Assembly: GCF_001302265.1 (NCBI RefSeq)
Contig: NZ_LHQM01000015.1
Coordinates: 1-48,425 of the forward strand
Direction: 5' to 3'
Source of the DNA: Streptococcus phocae
Lineage (GTDB): Bacteria; Bacillota; Bacilli; Lactobacillales; Streptococcaceae
DNA length: 48,425 nt
The notes under the pieces are model-generated. The model saw only the letters and a list, made by a program, of their open reading frames with translations. It made no database searches and was not told the DNA's origin. This document shows, in pieces, positions 39,801-47,032 of this stretch (positions are counted from its first letter, which is position 1; each line of letters begins with the position of its first letter). Both the position numbers and the translations under genes were made by a program.

Positions 39801-40014
39801 TCTGGCCACTACTGGCTGTGATGGTCACATCGTTCCGGTCTGAATCGAGCGTTTCTGTCTTTGGCACCGTTTTTTTAGTGACTAGATTAGTCTCGGAAGT
39901 ATCAGAATAGCCTGTTAGCAGACTGAGCTGACCTAAGGGAAGTACAAATTGAGACAAAATAAGCCCTGCAGTAACTACTAGACTGATGAATTTATGGGTG
40001 TTTTTTTTTGGCAT
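36895..40014 (-). CDS. Second VWA-domain surface adhesin (paralogue of the pilus tip)
   Basis: A 1039-residue surface protein paralogous to the tip adhesin: signal peptide (1-30), shared unknown N-terminal domain, Arg/Pro-rich linker (FRAALSRGNSAPPSFRRSLLPGPR), EHHKRIDYLGD, VWA with MIDAS Asp452, Ser454, Ser456, one Cna-B domain (E-box YYLYEKKAKEGY) and a canonical LPTTG (1004-1008). It lacks the second Cna-B domain. It stands outside the pilus operon with its own promoter and terminator. Base composition is even along the gene, unlike its partner. Codons 2-5 contain nine A in a row, a possible slippage switch. Whether it caps the pilus or is wall-anchored by housekeeping sortase is open; the canonical motif favours the latter. 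Confidence 0.93.
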   Translation of the reverse strand: MPKKNTHKFISLVVTAGLILSQFVLPLGQLSLLTGYSDTSETNLVTKKTVPKTETLDSDRNDVTITASSGQTVLATESVIARLNQRKTPTDLDQYYRAFAEMSQALAGENLRLVDIQAIETAYPGDSDQLETQLAFEQGLALNGLSDKTLRLGILTSDGQPITLIDTDKTNQTLVTADKKQLLSGLTYTAPKAHQLIIATTEPLEIATTLELSDYGSLTLDSTVAIKNVNHQPNPQHRDITVKVFLPKLGSIESTSDSADFTEVTSLSSLFTWQTKFGVIDYQSDDYDVVKVAYQRAHTSRILENQMLFGDYKVAPQTDDKGLSAQNVINIYLSSKQPLSFLPMLTQQAGILEPRGFRAALSRGNSAPPSFRRSLLPGPRALKPVLKAETSDTEVIEHHKRIDYLGDNGQQADNPDTSVDDAGQTGETSDLYRLYLDMTGRKEALDVLVVVDKSGSMQDPIGTDYRYQYQHYSLNRYNRWVNNGLVRFDSYQGRQYQPTNGDVYYYRGRVNVDTSGTRDAAVKTALLGGEGLLQKFLNINPKNKVAVVGFQGSVDYQQGNWQPTLNGGFNQPSVADSRDAQVLKPWGSTAELDSGKLTALNNNGTNYHAALLKASTMLTELKDDGRRKIMIFISDGVPTFYFGADQYRAGNGSSRDKNNIATVQEGTKTAIDVFKAQHPDVTTYALGVSKDINSNTASSSPVVLRYLSGEANYSGITNVDTLATTLNDIVESSKVSNITISDDLSQYVDYYAKQPDLLVTKISKTNPSDKEILYQDKEITDKGKAIIKSVGFETASSNASSGRVSLVFNPTYRVDDNYTYTVSFNVKASDKAYEAYRDGKGTYPDTGDKDTDYDGKTASSGKKGLPTNTNAGIHYTADGRPYDLTYGHPVLQITPISLPLLKVDAKNKEQTLDGVAFELRTDDKKTIWASGTTAMDGKLTFDYLQRGKTYYLYEKKAKEGYALPSAPWTIRLADDGKVTVLDQAGASLTLTGDRYVLNNQKINLPTTGGPGIFLYLLIGLMAASLSALAYYGTKRYGQI
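40001..40009 (-). repeat. A9 homopolymer in codons 2-5 of the second adhesin
   Basis: The minus strand reads ATGCC, nine A, then CACC. Loss or gain of one base would shift the frame before the signal peptide and abolish the protein, while a three-base change would be silent. This is the longest homopolymer that I noticed in a coding start in the window. Confidence 0.6.
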
Positions 40015-40038
40015 GGCTCTCTTTCAGAGTTAACAATG

Positions 40039-40061
40039 TTAACGTGTTAAACAATCATTAT
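40039..40061 (-). promoter_or_regulatory. Promoter of the second adhesin with AdcR-like operator
   Basis: The -10 TATAAT (minus, 40056-40061) is clear and the -35 weak. TTAACGTGTTAA (40039-40050) matches the zinc-repressor AdcR consensus TTAACNNGTTAA and covers the expected start point. A further TTAAC-aat-GTTAA overlaps it on the gene side. Binding there would repress. Confidence 0.5.
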
Positions 40062-40227
40062 AGCCTATTCTTTCCCGAAATAAGATTTTTTTACTGTAAT
40101 GAATTGAATTATACAAACATGCAATCTTTTATTACCCTTTTGATGTGGAAAAAACCTGAAATCAAGGCACGCTAGCATATCCTGGTTTTTACCTGGGCTT
40201 TTTTCTAGTGCTCTTTGCGCTTTATGG

Positions 40228-40233
40228 TATAAT
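40228..40233 (+). promoter_or_regulatory. hslO extended -10 promoter
   Basis: TGGTATAAT is an extended -10 with its last base only eight before the ATG at 40241. Transcription would start at or beside the start codon, giving a leaderless message. No ribosome binding site is present. Confidence 0.65.
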
Positions 40234-40240
40234 CATAGTT

Positions 40241-41113
40241 ATGGATAAAATTATTAAATCAATTTCTGCGTCTGGTGCTTTTCGAGCTTATGTTCTTGAT
40301 AGCACTGAGACGGTCAGAACAGCTCAGGAAAAACACAACACCTTATCGTCTTCGACAGTTGCTCTTGGCCGCACCCTGATTGCCAATCAAATCTTAGCGG
40401 CGAATCAAAAAGGCGACAGTAAAATCACCGTCAAAGTCATCGGAGACTCTTCTTTTGGCCACATCATCTCTGTTGCCGATACTAAGGGCCATGTCAAAGG
40501 CTACATCCAAAACCCTGGTGTCGACATCAAAAAAACCTCTACCGGCGAGGTTTTGGTCGGACCTTTCATGGGGAATGGTCACTTTGTAACCATCATCGAC
40601 TATGGTACGGGAAACCCTTATACCTCGACGACCCCTTTGATTACCGGAGAGATTGGCGAGGACTTTGCCTACTACCTCACCGAGTCTGAGCAGACCCCGT
40701 CTGCTATCGGACTCAACGTCCTCTTGGACCAAGACGACAAGGTCAAGGTAGCTGGTGGCTTTATGCTTCAGGCTTTACCTGGGGCTTCTGACGAGGAAAT
40801 CGCTCGCTATGAAAAGCGTCTGCAAACCATGCCTGCCATCTCTAGCCTGCTGGCTTCTGAGGATCATGTCGAGGCGCTCCTTAACGCTATCTACGGTGAG
40901 GATGACTACAAACGCCTAGCCGAAGATGAGCTGAGCTTTCAGTGCGACTGCTCAAGAGAGCGCTTTGAGTCGGCGTTGATGACTCTGCCAGTCTCAGACC
41001 TAAAAGAGATGATCATCGAGGACAAGGGTGCCGAGATTACTTGCCAATTTTGTGGCACAACCTATTATTTTAACGACACTGACCTGGAGGCTCTCATCAA
41101 TGAAAAAGCTTAA
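40241..41113 (+). CDS. hslO: Redox-regulated chaperone Hsp33
   Basis: A 290-residue Hsp33. The four zinc-binding cysteines are Cys235, Cys237 (CDC), Cys268 and Cys271 (CQFC); the N-terminal domain begins [22 protein letters not shown]. Oxidation of the cysteines releases zinc and turns on holdase activity. The start at 40241 is supported by family length and by the promoter at 40228-40233, which lies inside the longer reading frame. It overlaps dusB by 14 nt. In S. pyogenes hslO marks one edge of the FCT pilus region, as it does here. Confidence 0.97.
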   Translation: MDKIIKSISASGAFRAYVLDSTETVRTAQEKHNTLSSSTVALGRTLIANQILAANQKGDSKITVKVIGDSSFGHIISVADTKGHVKGYIQNPGVDIKKTSTGEVLVGPFMGNGHFVTIIDYGTGNPYTSTTPLITGEIGEDFAYYLTESEQTPSAIGLNVLLDQDDKVKVAGGFMLQALPGASDEEIARYEKRLQTMPAISSLLASEDHVEALLNAIYGEDDYKRLAEDELSFQCDCSRERFESALMTLPVSDLKEMIIEDKGAEITCQFCGTTYYFNDTDLEALINEKA

Positions 41114-42077
41114 TTCGTCTTTCAAGATTGGTGAGGTGCTTATCCCTCACCGTACCGTGCTAGCCCCTATGGCTGGCGTGACCAACTCCGCTTTTCGTAC
41201 CATTGCCAAAGAATTTGGCGCTGGGTTAGTCGTGATGGAGATGGTCTCTGAAAAGGGCCTGCTCTACAACAATGAAAAAACCCTGCACATGCTCCATATC
41301 GACGACAATGAGCACCCCGTGTCCATTCAATTATTTGGAGGCGACGCCGAAGGGCTTAAACGAGCTGCGGACTTTATCCAACAAAACACTAAGGCGGATA
41401 TTGTCGACATCAATATGGGCTGCCCTGTCAACAAGGTCGTCAAAAACGAAGCTGGCGCCAAATGGCTCAAAGACCCAGACAAAATCTACCACATCGTCAA
41501 AGAAGTCACTTCAGTGCTAGATATCCCGCTAACCGTCAAAATGCGTACTGGCTGGTCGGATAGCTCACTGGCTGTCGAAAACGCCCTAGCTGCTGAGTCA
41601 GCAGGCGTCTCAGCTCTTGCCATGCACGGACGTACTCGTGAGCAGATGTACACAGGTAGCTGTGACCACGATACCCTAGCACGCGTATCACAGGCCATCA
41701 CGACCATTCCCTTTATCGGAAATGGAGACGTGCGTTCTGTCCAAGACGCCAAGTTCATGATCGAAGAAATCGGTGTGGATGCAGTGATGATTGGCCGCGC
41801 AGCCATGAACAACCCTCACCTCTTTACCCAGATTAACCATTTCTTTGAAACGGGTGAGGAATTGCCAGACCTTCCTTTCACCAAAAAACTAGACATCGCT
41901 GAGGACCACCTCAAGCGCTTGATTGCCCTCAAAGGGGAATCTATTGCCGTCCGTGAATTTCGCGGGCTGGCACCTCACTACCTCCGTGGCACGGCAGGTG
42001 CTGCCAAGGTCCGTGGGGCTGTTTCACGCGCCGATACTTTAGCTGAAGTTGAGGCCATTTTTGCACAAGTACGCTAA
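41100..42077 (+). CDS. dusB: tRNA-dihydrouridine synthase
   Basis: A 325-residue FMN-dependent Dus. Signatures are [55 protein letters not shown] (catalytic Cys) and [12 protein letters not shown]. It reduces uridine to dihydrouridine in tRNA D loops. ATG 41100 is inside hslO, with GGAGG eight bases upstream, and family alignment supports it over the longer frame. The gene is in one transcript with hslO and the kinase that follows. Confidence 0.95.
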   Translation: MKKLNSSFKIGEVLIPHRTVLAPMAGVTNSAFRTIAKEFGAGLVVMEMVSEKGLLYNNEKTLHMLHIDDNEHPVSIQLFGGDAEGLKRAADFIQQNTKADIVDINMGCPVNKVVKNEAGAKWLKDPDKIYHIVKEVTSVLDIPLTVKMRTGWSDSSLAVENALAAESAGVSALAMHGRTREQMYTGSCDHDTLARVSQAITTIPFIGNGDVRSVQDAKFMIEEIGVDAVMIGRAAMNNPHLFTQINHFFETGEELPDLPFTKKLDIAEDHLKRLIALKGESIAVREFRGLAPHYLRGTAGAAKVRGAVSRADTLAEVEAIFAQVR

Positions 42078-42100
42078 CGACAGACAATAGAAGGAGAAAC

Positions 42101-42742
42101 ATGTTGATTGTACTAGCCGGAACAATTGGTGCAGGCAAAAGCTCACTAGCTGCTGCACTTGGAGAACATTTGGGAACGGACGTTTTTTATGAGGCGGTTG
42201 ATAACAACCCTGTCCTTGACCTTTATTACCAAGACCCTAAAAAATATGCTTTTTTGCTTCAAATTTTCTTTTTGAACAAACGCTTTAAGTCCATCAAAGA
42301 GGCTTACCGCGAGGATAACAATATTTTGGATCGCTCTATTTTTGAAGATGAGCTCTTTTTGACCATCAATTACAAAAATGGCAACGTCACAAAGACAGAA
42401 CTTGACATCTACAAGGAACTGTTAGCCAATATGCTCGAAGAGCTAGATGGCATGCCTAAAAAACGCCCTGACCTCTTGGTCTATATCGACGTTTCCTTTG
42501 AAAAGATGCTCGAGCGCATCGAAAAACGTGGCCGTAGCTTCGAACAAGTCCAAGACAACCCAGAGCTCCATGCCTACTACAAGCAAGTGCACAGCGAGTA
42601 CCCAACCTGGTATGACAACTATGACATCTCTCCAAAAATCAAGATTGACGGCGACAGCCTTGACTTTGTTCAAAATCCAGAAGACCTCAGCAAGGTCCTT
42701 GACATGGTCGATGAACAGTTGAGACAGCTAGACCTCTTGTGA
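42101..42742 (+). CDS. Deoxynucleoside kinase (deoxyadenosine/deoxyguanosine kinase type)
   Basis: A 213-residue deoxynucleoside kinase. The P-loop GTIGAGKSS is at residues 7-15; YEAVDNNPVLDLYY, the DRS motif in ILDRSIFEDELFL and the lid ERIEKRGRSFEQ are typical. It salvages purine deoxynucleosides. AGAAGGAGAAAC precedes ATG 42101. It is 23 nt after dusB and ends the hslO operon, with a terminator at 42751. Confidence 0.94.
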   Translation: MLIVLAGTIGAGKSSLAAALGEHLGTDVFYEAVDNNPVLDLYYQDPKKYAFLLQIFFLNKRFKSIKEAYREDNNILDRSIFEDELFLTINYKNGNVTKTELDIYKELLANMLEELDGMPKKRPDLLVYIDVSFEKMLERIEKRGRSFEQVQDNPELHAYYKQVHSEYPTWYDNYDISPKIKIDGDSLDFVQNPEDLSKVLDMVDEQLRQLDLL

Positions 42743-42750
42743 TAGCTATC

Positions 42751-42786
42751 AAAAAAGACAAAACCGTTATTGGTCTTGTCTTTTTT
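42751..42786. terminator. Terminator of the hslO-dusB-kinase operon
   Basis: AAAAAAGACAA-AACC pairs with GGTC-TTGTCTTTTTT around GTTATT, directly after the kinase stop. It can act in both directions. Confidence 0.9.
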
Positions 42787-42877
42787 GTGATCTAAGCCTT
42801 AGCCAAGACAAGGCATATTGCTTTTTGCCCAGTGATAAGGTAGGTTTCTGGACGATTCGTCATGATAAGGTAGGAGA

Positions 42878-43273
42878 TTAAAAAGGAAGCTCGTCTTCTT
42901 CTAGGACTAGATCAACCAGGTCGTTAGCGACACTATTTTCTCGCATGGCTCGCTGCGCTCGGCTCTCTAAAAGCTGGAAAGATTGGCACAAAACCTCTGT
43001 GACGTAGTGGTTTTTGCCGTCTTTATCATACTTGCGTGTGCGCAACTCCCCATCCAGTGACAGCAAACTCCCCTTGCTGGCGTAGGAAACCAGGGTCTCA
43101 GCTAGCCGCCCCCAAACCACTAGATTGATAAAGTCTGCTTCGCGTTCACCCGTTGTCTTTTTAAAACGGCGATTAACCGCCACAGACACCCGTGACACAG
43201 ACTTTCCAGTAGCTGTTGTGATTAGCTCAGGCTGACTAACCAAACGCCCGATAAGAATTACTTTATTATACAT
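42878..43273 (-). CDS. ssbB: Single-stranded DNA-binding protein, competence type (SsbB)
   Basis: A 131-residue SSB, shorter than replicative Ssb (about 160 residues). The OB fold covers residues 1-105 (MYNKVILIGRLVSQPEL, DFINLVVWGRLAE) and the acidic tail EEDELPF binds partner proteins. The short length matches the competence-induced paralogue that coats incoming DNA. A near-consensus cin-box lies 21-28 bp before the ATG. Shine-Dalgarno AGGGGGT. Confidence 0.93.
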   Translation of the reverse strand: MYNKVILIGRLVSQPELITTATGKSVSRVSVAVNRRFKKTTGEREADFINLVVWGRLAETLVSYASKGSLLSLDGELRTRKYDKDGKNHYVTEVLCQSFQLLESRAQRAMRENSVANDLVDLVLEEDELPF

Positions 43274-43293
43274 TTCTTACCCCCTCATCTTAT

Positions 43294-43301
43294 TATTCGA
43301 A
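43294..43301 (-). promoter_or_regulatory. cin-box (ComX/SigX promoter) of ssbB
   Basis: TTCGAATA on the minus strand matches the combox TACGAATA at seven of eight bases, is preceded by a T-rich run (GCCTTTTCG) and sits where the -10 should be. This ties the gene to the SigX competence regulon. Confidence 0.65.
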
Positions 43302-43330
43302 AAGGCGAGGCAAAATCGTTAAAAAACTAA

Positions 43331-43358
43331 AAAAATAGCAGGTAAATCTGCTATTTTT
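43331..43358. terminator. Terminator after ytpR
   Basis: AAAAATAGCAG pairs with CTGCTATTTTT around GTAAAT; on the minus strand seven T follow. It isolates ssbB from the upstream genes. Confidence 0.9.
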
Positions 43359-43378
43359 GTGTTATGGTGATTTGCTCC

Positions 43379-44011
43379 TTAGGCTTGACCCTGCCAGTGT
43401 TTTGCTGGGTCAAAGGCTTCGCCAATTACAGCTGTCTCAGATAGCTCGATGATGCCACGCTTTTGTGGCGCATTTGGCAAAGCAAGCTCGCGCGGTGCGC
43501 ACATCATGCCAAAACTATCTTCGCCACGCAGTTTTCCTGGAAAAATCAAACTACCATTCGGCATCATGGCACCTGGAAGGGCTACGATGGTTTTTAAGCC
43601 AACAGCGGCATTAGGAGCCCCTGCGACAATTTGAACGGTCTTATCAGAAGCGATTTGCACCTGACAGATATTGAGGTGGTCGCTGTCTGGATGGGCTAGC
43701 ATCTCAACAATCTGACCAACCACAAATACTGGACCTTGACTCGCCTCGAACCTTTCGTCAAAACCTTCTTTAGCCAACTCTTCGTTTAAGATAGCCACTT
43801 CCTGGTCTGACAAAAAGACCTGACCATTGCCTGTGATTGTCATGAGTTCAGAAACGTCAAAAATGTTCCAAGCTAGGGTGTTACCAGTCTTTGTGTCAAA
43901 GACACGTGCTACTCTACCTCGACGCTCGACCTGACGAGCGATGTCTTTTTTATCCTGCAAGATAACCATCAAAACATCGCCAACTTGTTCTTTATTGTAT
44001 GCAAAAATCAT
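43379..44011 (-). CDS. ytpR: YtpR-family tRNA-binding domain protein
   Basis: A 210-residue protein with an N-terminal YtpR-type domain (MIFAYNKEQVGDVLMVIL) and a C-terminal EMAP/Phe-RS-beta-like tRNA-binding OB fold (VVGQIVEMLAHPDSDHLNICQVQIASDKTVQIVAGAPNAAVG, GEDSFGMMCAPRELAL). The family binds tRNA structure, but its role is not established. AAGGA precedes ATG 44011. It is 19 nt after the thioredoxin-like gene, in the same operon. Confidence 0.93.
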   Translation of the reverse strand: MIFAYNKEQVGDVLMVILQDKKDIARQVERRGRVARVFDTKTGNTLAWNIFDVSELMTITGNGQVFLSDQEVAILNEELAKEGFDERFEASQGPVFVVGQIVEMLAHPDSDHLNICQVQIASDKTVQIVAGAPNAAVGLKTIVALPGAMMPNGSLIFPGKLRGEDSFGMMCAPRELALPNAPQKRGIIELSETAVIGEAFDPAKHWQGQA

Positions 44012-44030
44012 TATTATGTCCTTCTTTTTC

Positions 44031-44348
44031 TTAATCGTAGGCTGCTAGAAACGCATTGATTTCAGCCTTTATTTTTCTCAGTTTATTGACCAATCGACCC
44101 ACTTCTTTGCCTTTGTGAATCACTATAAAACTAGGAATGCCAAAAATAGCCCACTGCTCAGCTACCTCACCAAACTGGTCACGGTTAACTCGAACAAACG
44201 TCATCTCCGCATGCTCAGCCTCAATCTCAGGCATCACTGGATAAATAAACTGGCAATCTGGGCACCAATCCGCCGTAAAAAACAGGACGATCTTGTCCGT
44301 TGTTTCAATCAGTTGTGCAAGTTCGTCATAAGACGCTGGTGTTAACAT
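44031..44348 (-). CDS. Thioredoxin-like protein
   Basis: A 105-residue thioredoxin fold with active site CPDC at Cys29-Cys32 (LFFTADWCPDCQFIYPV) and the cis-proline loop FGIPSFIVI. CPDC instead of CGPC suggests a specialised, maybe monothiol-disulfide exchange, role. GAGGAGG precedes ATG 44348. It overlaps the end of the gene before it by 7 nt. Confidence 0.92.
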   Translation of the reverse strand: MLTPASYDELAQLIETTDKIVLFFTADWCPDCQFIYPVMPEIEAEHAEMTFVRVNRDQFGEVAEQWAIFGIPSFIVIHKGKEVGRLVNKLRKIKAEINAFLAAYD

Positions 44349-44629
44349 GTGGTATCCTCCTCGGTGTTGATGTGTCCCTTGTGATAGGTGTAGGTATAGG
44401 CCTGACCATCTGTCATGACGACCCCACCAGTCGTTGTCTCTGAGCTTGAAGCTGCTGCATCGACATATAAAACGGCGATAGGGCCTTTTTTAGTGAAAAA
44501 ATCCCGCAACTCTGATAGGATTTTTTGGCGCTGCCTTTCCTGATAGGTTTCTTTGGCCAACATCCCCAAACCAATCAGACAACCCAAACCTAAAAGCCCA
44601 GAGAGTATTCCTGTATTTTTCGTATTCAT
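44342..44629 (-). CDS. DUF4651-type membrane-anchored protein
   Basis: A 95-residue protein with one N-terminal membrane helix (TGILSGLLGLGCLIGLGMLA) and a small exported or cytoplasmic domain (FFTKKGPIAVLYVDAAASSSETTTGGVVMTDGQAYTYTYHKG). I believe that it is the streptococcal DUF4651 family; function unknown. The predicted -10 TAAAAT at 44637-44642 with a TG extension would start transcription at about 44630, so the ATG at 44629 is most likely used from a leaderless message. The alternative ATG at 44638 overlaps the -10. Confidence 0.72.
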   Translation of the reverse strand: MNTKNTGILSGLLGLGCLIGLGMLAKETYQERQRQKILSELRDFFTKKGPIAVLYVDAAASSSETTTGGVVMTDGQAYTYTYHKGHINTEEDTTC

Positions 44630-44636
44630 ACCCTTC

Positions 44637-44642
44637 ATTTTA
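44637..44642 (-). promoter_or_regulatory. Extended -10 promoter of the DUF4651-trx-ytpR operon
   Basis: TGATAAAAT on the minus strand, eight bases before the ATG at 44629; no Shine-Dalgarno fits, so the message seems leaderless. Confidence 0.5.
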
Positions 44643-44726
44643 TCACAAAACGGCAGAAATAAGCTAGAGTAAACACCAACAATCTCCGATAAAAGATAAT
44701 GTAATATAAAAAGCACGCTAAAGGGG

Positions 44727-44755
44727 TTGACAAGAGCCTATCAGGCGATTACAAT
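44727..44755 (+). promoter_or_regulatory. Promoter of the 59-residue membrane protein gene
   Basis: TTGACA (44727-44732), 17 bp, TACAAT (44750-44755) is near-consensus. The start would be about 44762, leaving an 80-nt leader. Confidence 0.8.
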
Positions 44756-44841
44756 AGACTTACAAAGGGATTAATCCTGCTTTATTATTTCGTTAAGCAA
44801 GGCCTAATCACGACACATTTTGTTAAAAAAGAGGTTTTCCT

Positions 44842-45021
44842 ATGAGCCAGACACTACTATCATCTTTTTTCATGCAACAGGAGTCTTTTCGCATCGTATC
44901 GGCTTCGCTCTTTTTGTTGGTCAGCTTTTGCTTGATGATTTTTTTGATTAGCTCTCTCCACAAACCCACCCGTACTCAACCTGTCTCTAAACCAATTACC
45001 CCACTGCCTAAAGACTGCTAA
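44842..45021 (+). CDS. Small single-pass membrane protein, 59 residues
   Basis: ATG 44842 has GAGGT upstream, and the frame encodes MSQTLLSSFFMQQESFRIVS, a hydrophobic helix ASLFLLVSFCLMIFLISSL, and a short basic/proline-rich tail ending PKDC. It has its own strong promoter and a terminator that overlaps its 3' end, so it is a monocistronic real gene. I do not recognise it. The C-terminal cysteine and single helix recall small regulatory or toxin-like peptides, but nothing proves this. Confidence 0.65.
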   Translation: MSQTLLSSFFMQQESFRIVSASLFLLVSFCLMIFLISSLHKPTRTQPVSKPITPLPKDC

Positions 45022-45038
45022 AGCTTTAGGCTTTTTTT
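45006..45038 (+). terminator. Terminator of the 59-residue gene
   Basis: GCCTAAAG pairs with CTTTAGGC, followed by seven T. The stem covers the last codons and stop. Confidence 0.88.
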
Positions 45039-45126
45039 ATGCCCTTATAACTGGCTGGCCCTTTTTCTTCTAAAACATGGTAAAATAAAGAGATGATTCT
45101 TACAAGAACGAAGGGGAGCTAGTGAA

Positions 45127-46194
45127 ATGACAGACTTATTTTCGAAAATCAAAGAAATAACAGAACTCGATGGGATTGCTGGTTACGAGCATTCTGTCCG
45201 TGATTACATGAGGCAAAAAATCACACCATTGGTGGACCAGGTTGAAACCGATGGCTTGGGAGGGATTTTTGGCATCAAAAATAGCCTAGAGGAGCAAGCA
45301 CCACGTGTCTTGGTGGCTGCTCACATGGACGAGGTTGGCTTTATGGTTAGCGAGATCAAGCCAGACGGTAGCTTGCGCGTCGTTGGTATCGGAGGGTGGA
45401 ACCCACTCGTGGTGAGCTCTCAGCGCTATACTCTCTACACGCGCACTGGAGTGGCAATTCCCGTAATATCAGGCTCTGTGCCCCCTCATTTTTTACGTGG
45501 GGCTAATGGCTCTGCCACACTTCCTAGTATCGATGACATGATTTTTGACGGTGGCTTTTCGGATAAGGCGGAAGCCGAGCGCTTTGGCATCACTCCTGGG
45601 GATATTATCGTGCCAACATCAGAGACAATCCTCACTGCCAACAAGAAAAACATCATCTCAAAGGCATGGGACAATCGCTTTGGCTGTTTGATGGTCACGG
45701 AATTACTCGAATCTCTGAAGGAAAAACAGCTGTCTAATACCCTGATTGCTGGTGCTAATGTTCAAGAAGAGGTCGGACTGCGCGGCGCACATGTGTCTAC
45801 CACGGCATTTGACCCAGAACTCTTTTTTGCAGTCGACTGTTCACCTGCTGGTGACATCTATGGCAGTCCTGGCAAGATTGGTGGAGGGACGCTCTTGCGT
45901 TTCTATGATCCTGGCCACGTCATGCTCAAAGACATGCGTGATTTTTTGATGACTACTGCTGAGGAGGCTGGTGTTCGCTTCCAGTACTATTGTGGTAAAG
46001 GCGGGACTGATGCAGGTGCTGCCCACCTCCAAAACGGTGGTGTGCCTTCGACCACTATTGGGGTCTGCGCACGCTATATTCACTCGCATCAAAGCCTCTA
46101 TGCCTTAGATGACTTTGTCGAAGCGCAAGCTTTCTTACAGGCCATCGTGACAAGACTTGACCGCTCAACGGTTGATTTGATCAAGAACTACTAG
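45127..46194 (+). CDS. pepA: Glutamyl aminopeptidase (M42 family)
   Basis: A 355-residue M42 metallopeptidase that removes N-terminal Glu and Asp. Metal and catalytic motifs are VAAHMDEVGFMV (His66, Asp68), SKAWDNRFGC, NVQEEVGLRGA and AVDCSPAGD, and the late histidine in CARYIHSHQS. It usually forms a tetrahedral dodecamer. GGGGAG precedes ATG 45127. A -10-like GGTAAAATA is near 45080. proC follows after 33 nt. Confidence 0.95.
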   Translation: MTDLFSKIKEITELDGIAGYEHSVRDYMRQKITPLVDQVETDGLGGIFGIKNSLEEQAPRVLVAAHMDEVGFMVSEIKPDGSLRVVGIGGWNPLVVSSQRYTLYTRTGVAIPVISGSVPPHFLRGANGSATLPSIDDMIFDGGFSDKAEAERFGITPGDIIVPTSETILTANKKNIISKAWDNRFGCLMVTELLESLKEKQLSNTLIAGANVQEEVGLRGAHVSTTAFDPELFFAVDCSPAGDIYGSPGKIGGGTLLRFYDPGHVMLKDMRDFLMTTAEEAGVRFQYYCGKGGTDAGAAHLQNGGVPSTTIGVCARYIHSHQSLYALDDFVEAQAFLQAIVTRLDRSTVDLIKNY

Positions 46195-46227
46195 GAAGGG
46201 CTAAGCGCAAGCTTTAGCAGGATTATT

Positions 46228-46998
46228 ATGAACATTGGATTTATCGGAGTCGGCAAAATGGCTACAGCCATTATCCAAGGACTCAAACAAACACCGCACC
46301 ACATTATTGTGTCTGGCTCATCACTGAGCCGTTCAAAAGAAATCGCCGAAGAACTCGGGCTTGCCTATGCGACCTCTCATCAGGACTTGATTGACCAGGT
46401 TGACTTGGTCATTTTAGGGATCAAGCCACAGCAGTTTGAGCGCGTGCTTAAACCACTACGTTTTCATCAGCCCATCATGTCCATGGCAGCTGGGGTGAGC
46501 CTAGAGAGGCTAGGACAGCTCACTAGTTGTGAGTTGCCCTTATTGCGCATCATGCCTAATATGAATGCTCAGATTCTTCAAAGCACCACTGCTTTGACCT
46601 ATAACGACTTGGTGGATGAGGACCTCAAAAACATGGCCAGGCACTTAACCGACAGTTTTGGCACAACGTTTGACATTTCTGAGGCTGACTTTGACACCTT
46701 TACAGCGCTAGCTGGCTCTAGTCCTGCTTATATTTATCTGTTTATCGAAGCAATGGCAAAGGCAGGGCTAAAACATGGATTGCCTAAGGAAAAAGCACTT
46801 GAGATAGTCGCTCAAACCGTCGCAGCCAGTGCCAATCATTTGCTAGCGAGCGACGCTAGCCCTCACGATTTTATTGATAAAATCTGTAGCCCTGGAGGCA
46901 CAACTATTGCAGGCTTATTAGAGTTAGAAAAAACAGGGCTCACTCACTCTGTTTGCTCTGCGATTGACAAAACGATCGAAAAAGCAAAAAACTTGTAG
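46228..46998 (+). CDS. proC: Pyrroline-5-carboxylate reductase
   Basis: A 256-residue ProC, the last step of proline synthesis. The Rossmann motif GFIGVGKMA is at residues 4-12, ILGIKPQQF and MPNMNAQI follow, and the signature LAGSSPAYIYLFIEAMA and ICSPGGTTIAGLLELE mark the active site. No canonical strong Shine-Dalgarno is seen (GCAGGATT at eight bases). Probably cotranscribed with pepA. The stop codon is within the terminator stem. Confidence 0.96.
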   Translation: MNIGFIGVGKMATAIIQGLKQTPHHIIVSGSSLSRSKEIAEELGLAYATSHQDLIDQVDLVILGIKPQQFERVLKPLRFHQPIMSMAAGVSLERLGQLTSCELPLLRIMPNMNAQILQSTTALTYNDLVDEDLKNMARHLTDSFGTTFDISEADFDTFTALAGSSPAYIYLFIEAMAKAGLKHGLPKEKALEIVAQTVAASANHLLASDASPHDFIDKICSPGGTTIAGLLELEKTGLTHSVCSAIDKTIEKAKNL

Positions 46999-47018
46999 CA
47001 AGTGCTACAAGTTTTTTT
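46986..47018. terminator. Terminator after proC
   Basis: AAAAAACTTGTAGC pairs with GCTACAAGTTTTTTT around AAGT; bidirectional, also serving the convergent membrane-protein gene. Confidence 0.92.
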
Positions 47019-47032
47019 CGTTTCAGAAGGGC

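Noticed and set aside
25573..40014. Mobile element carrying the pilus island
   Set aside because: No transposase, integrase, direct repeats or tRNA target at either edge; replacement by homologous recombination in the flanks explains it better.
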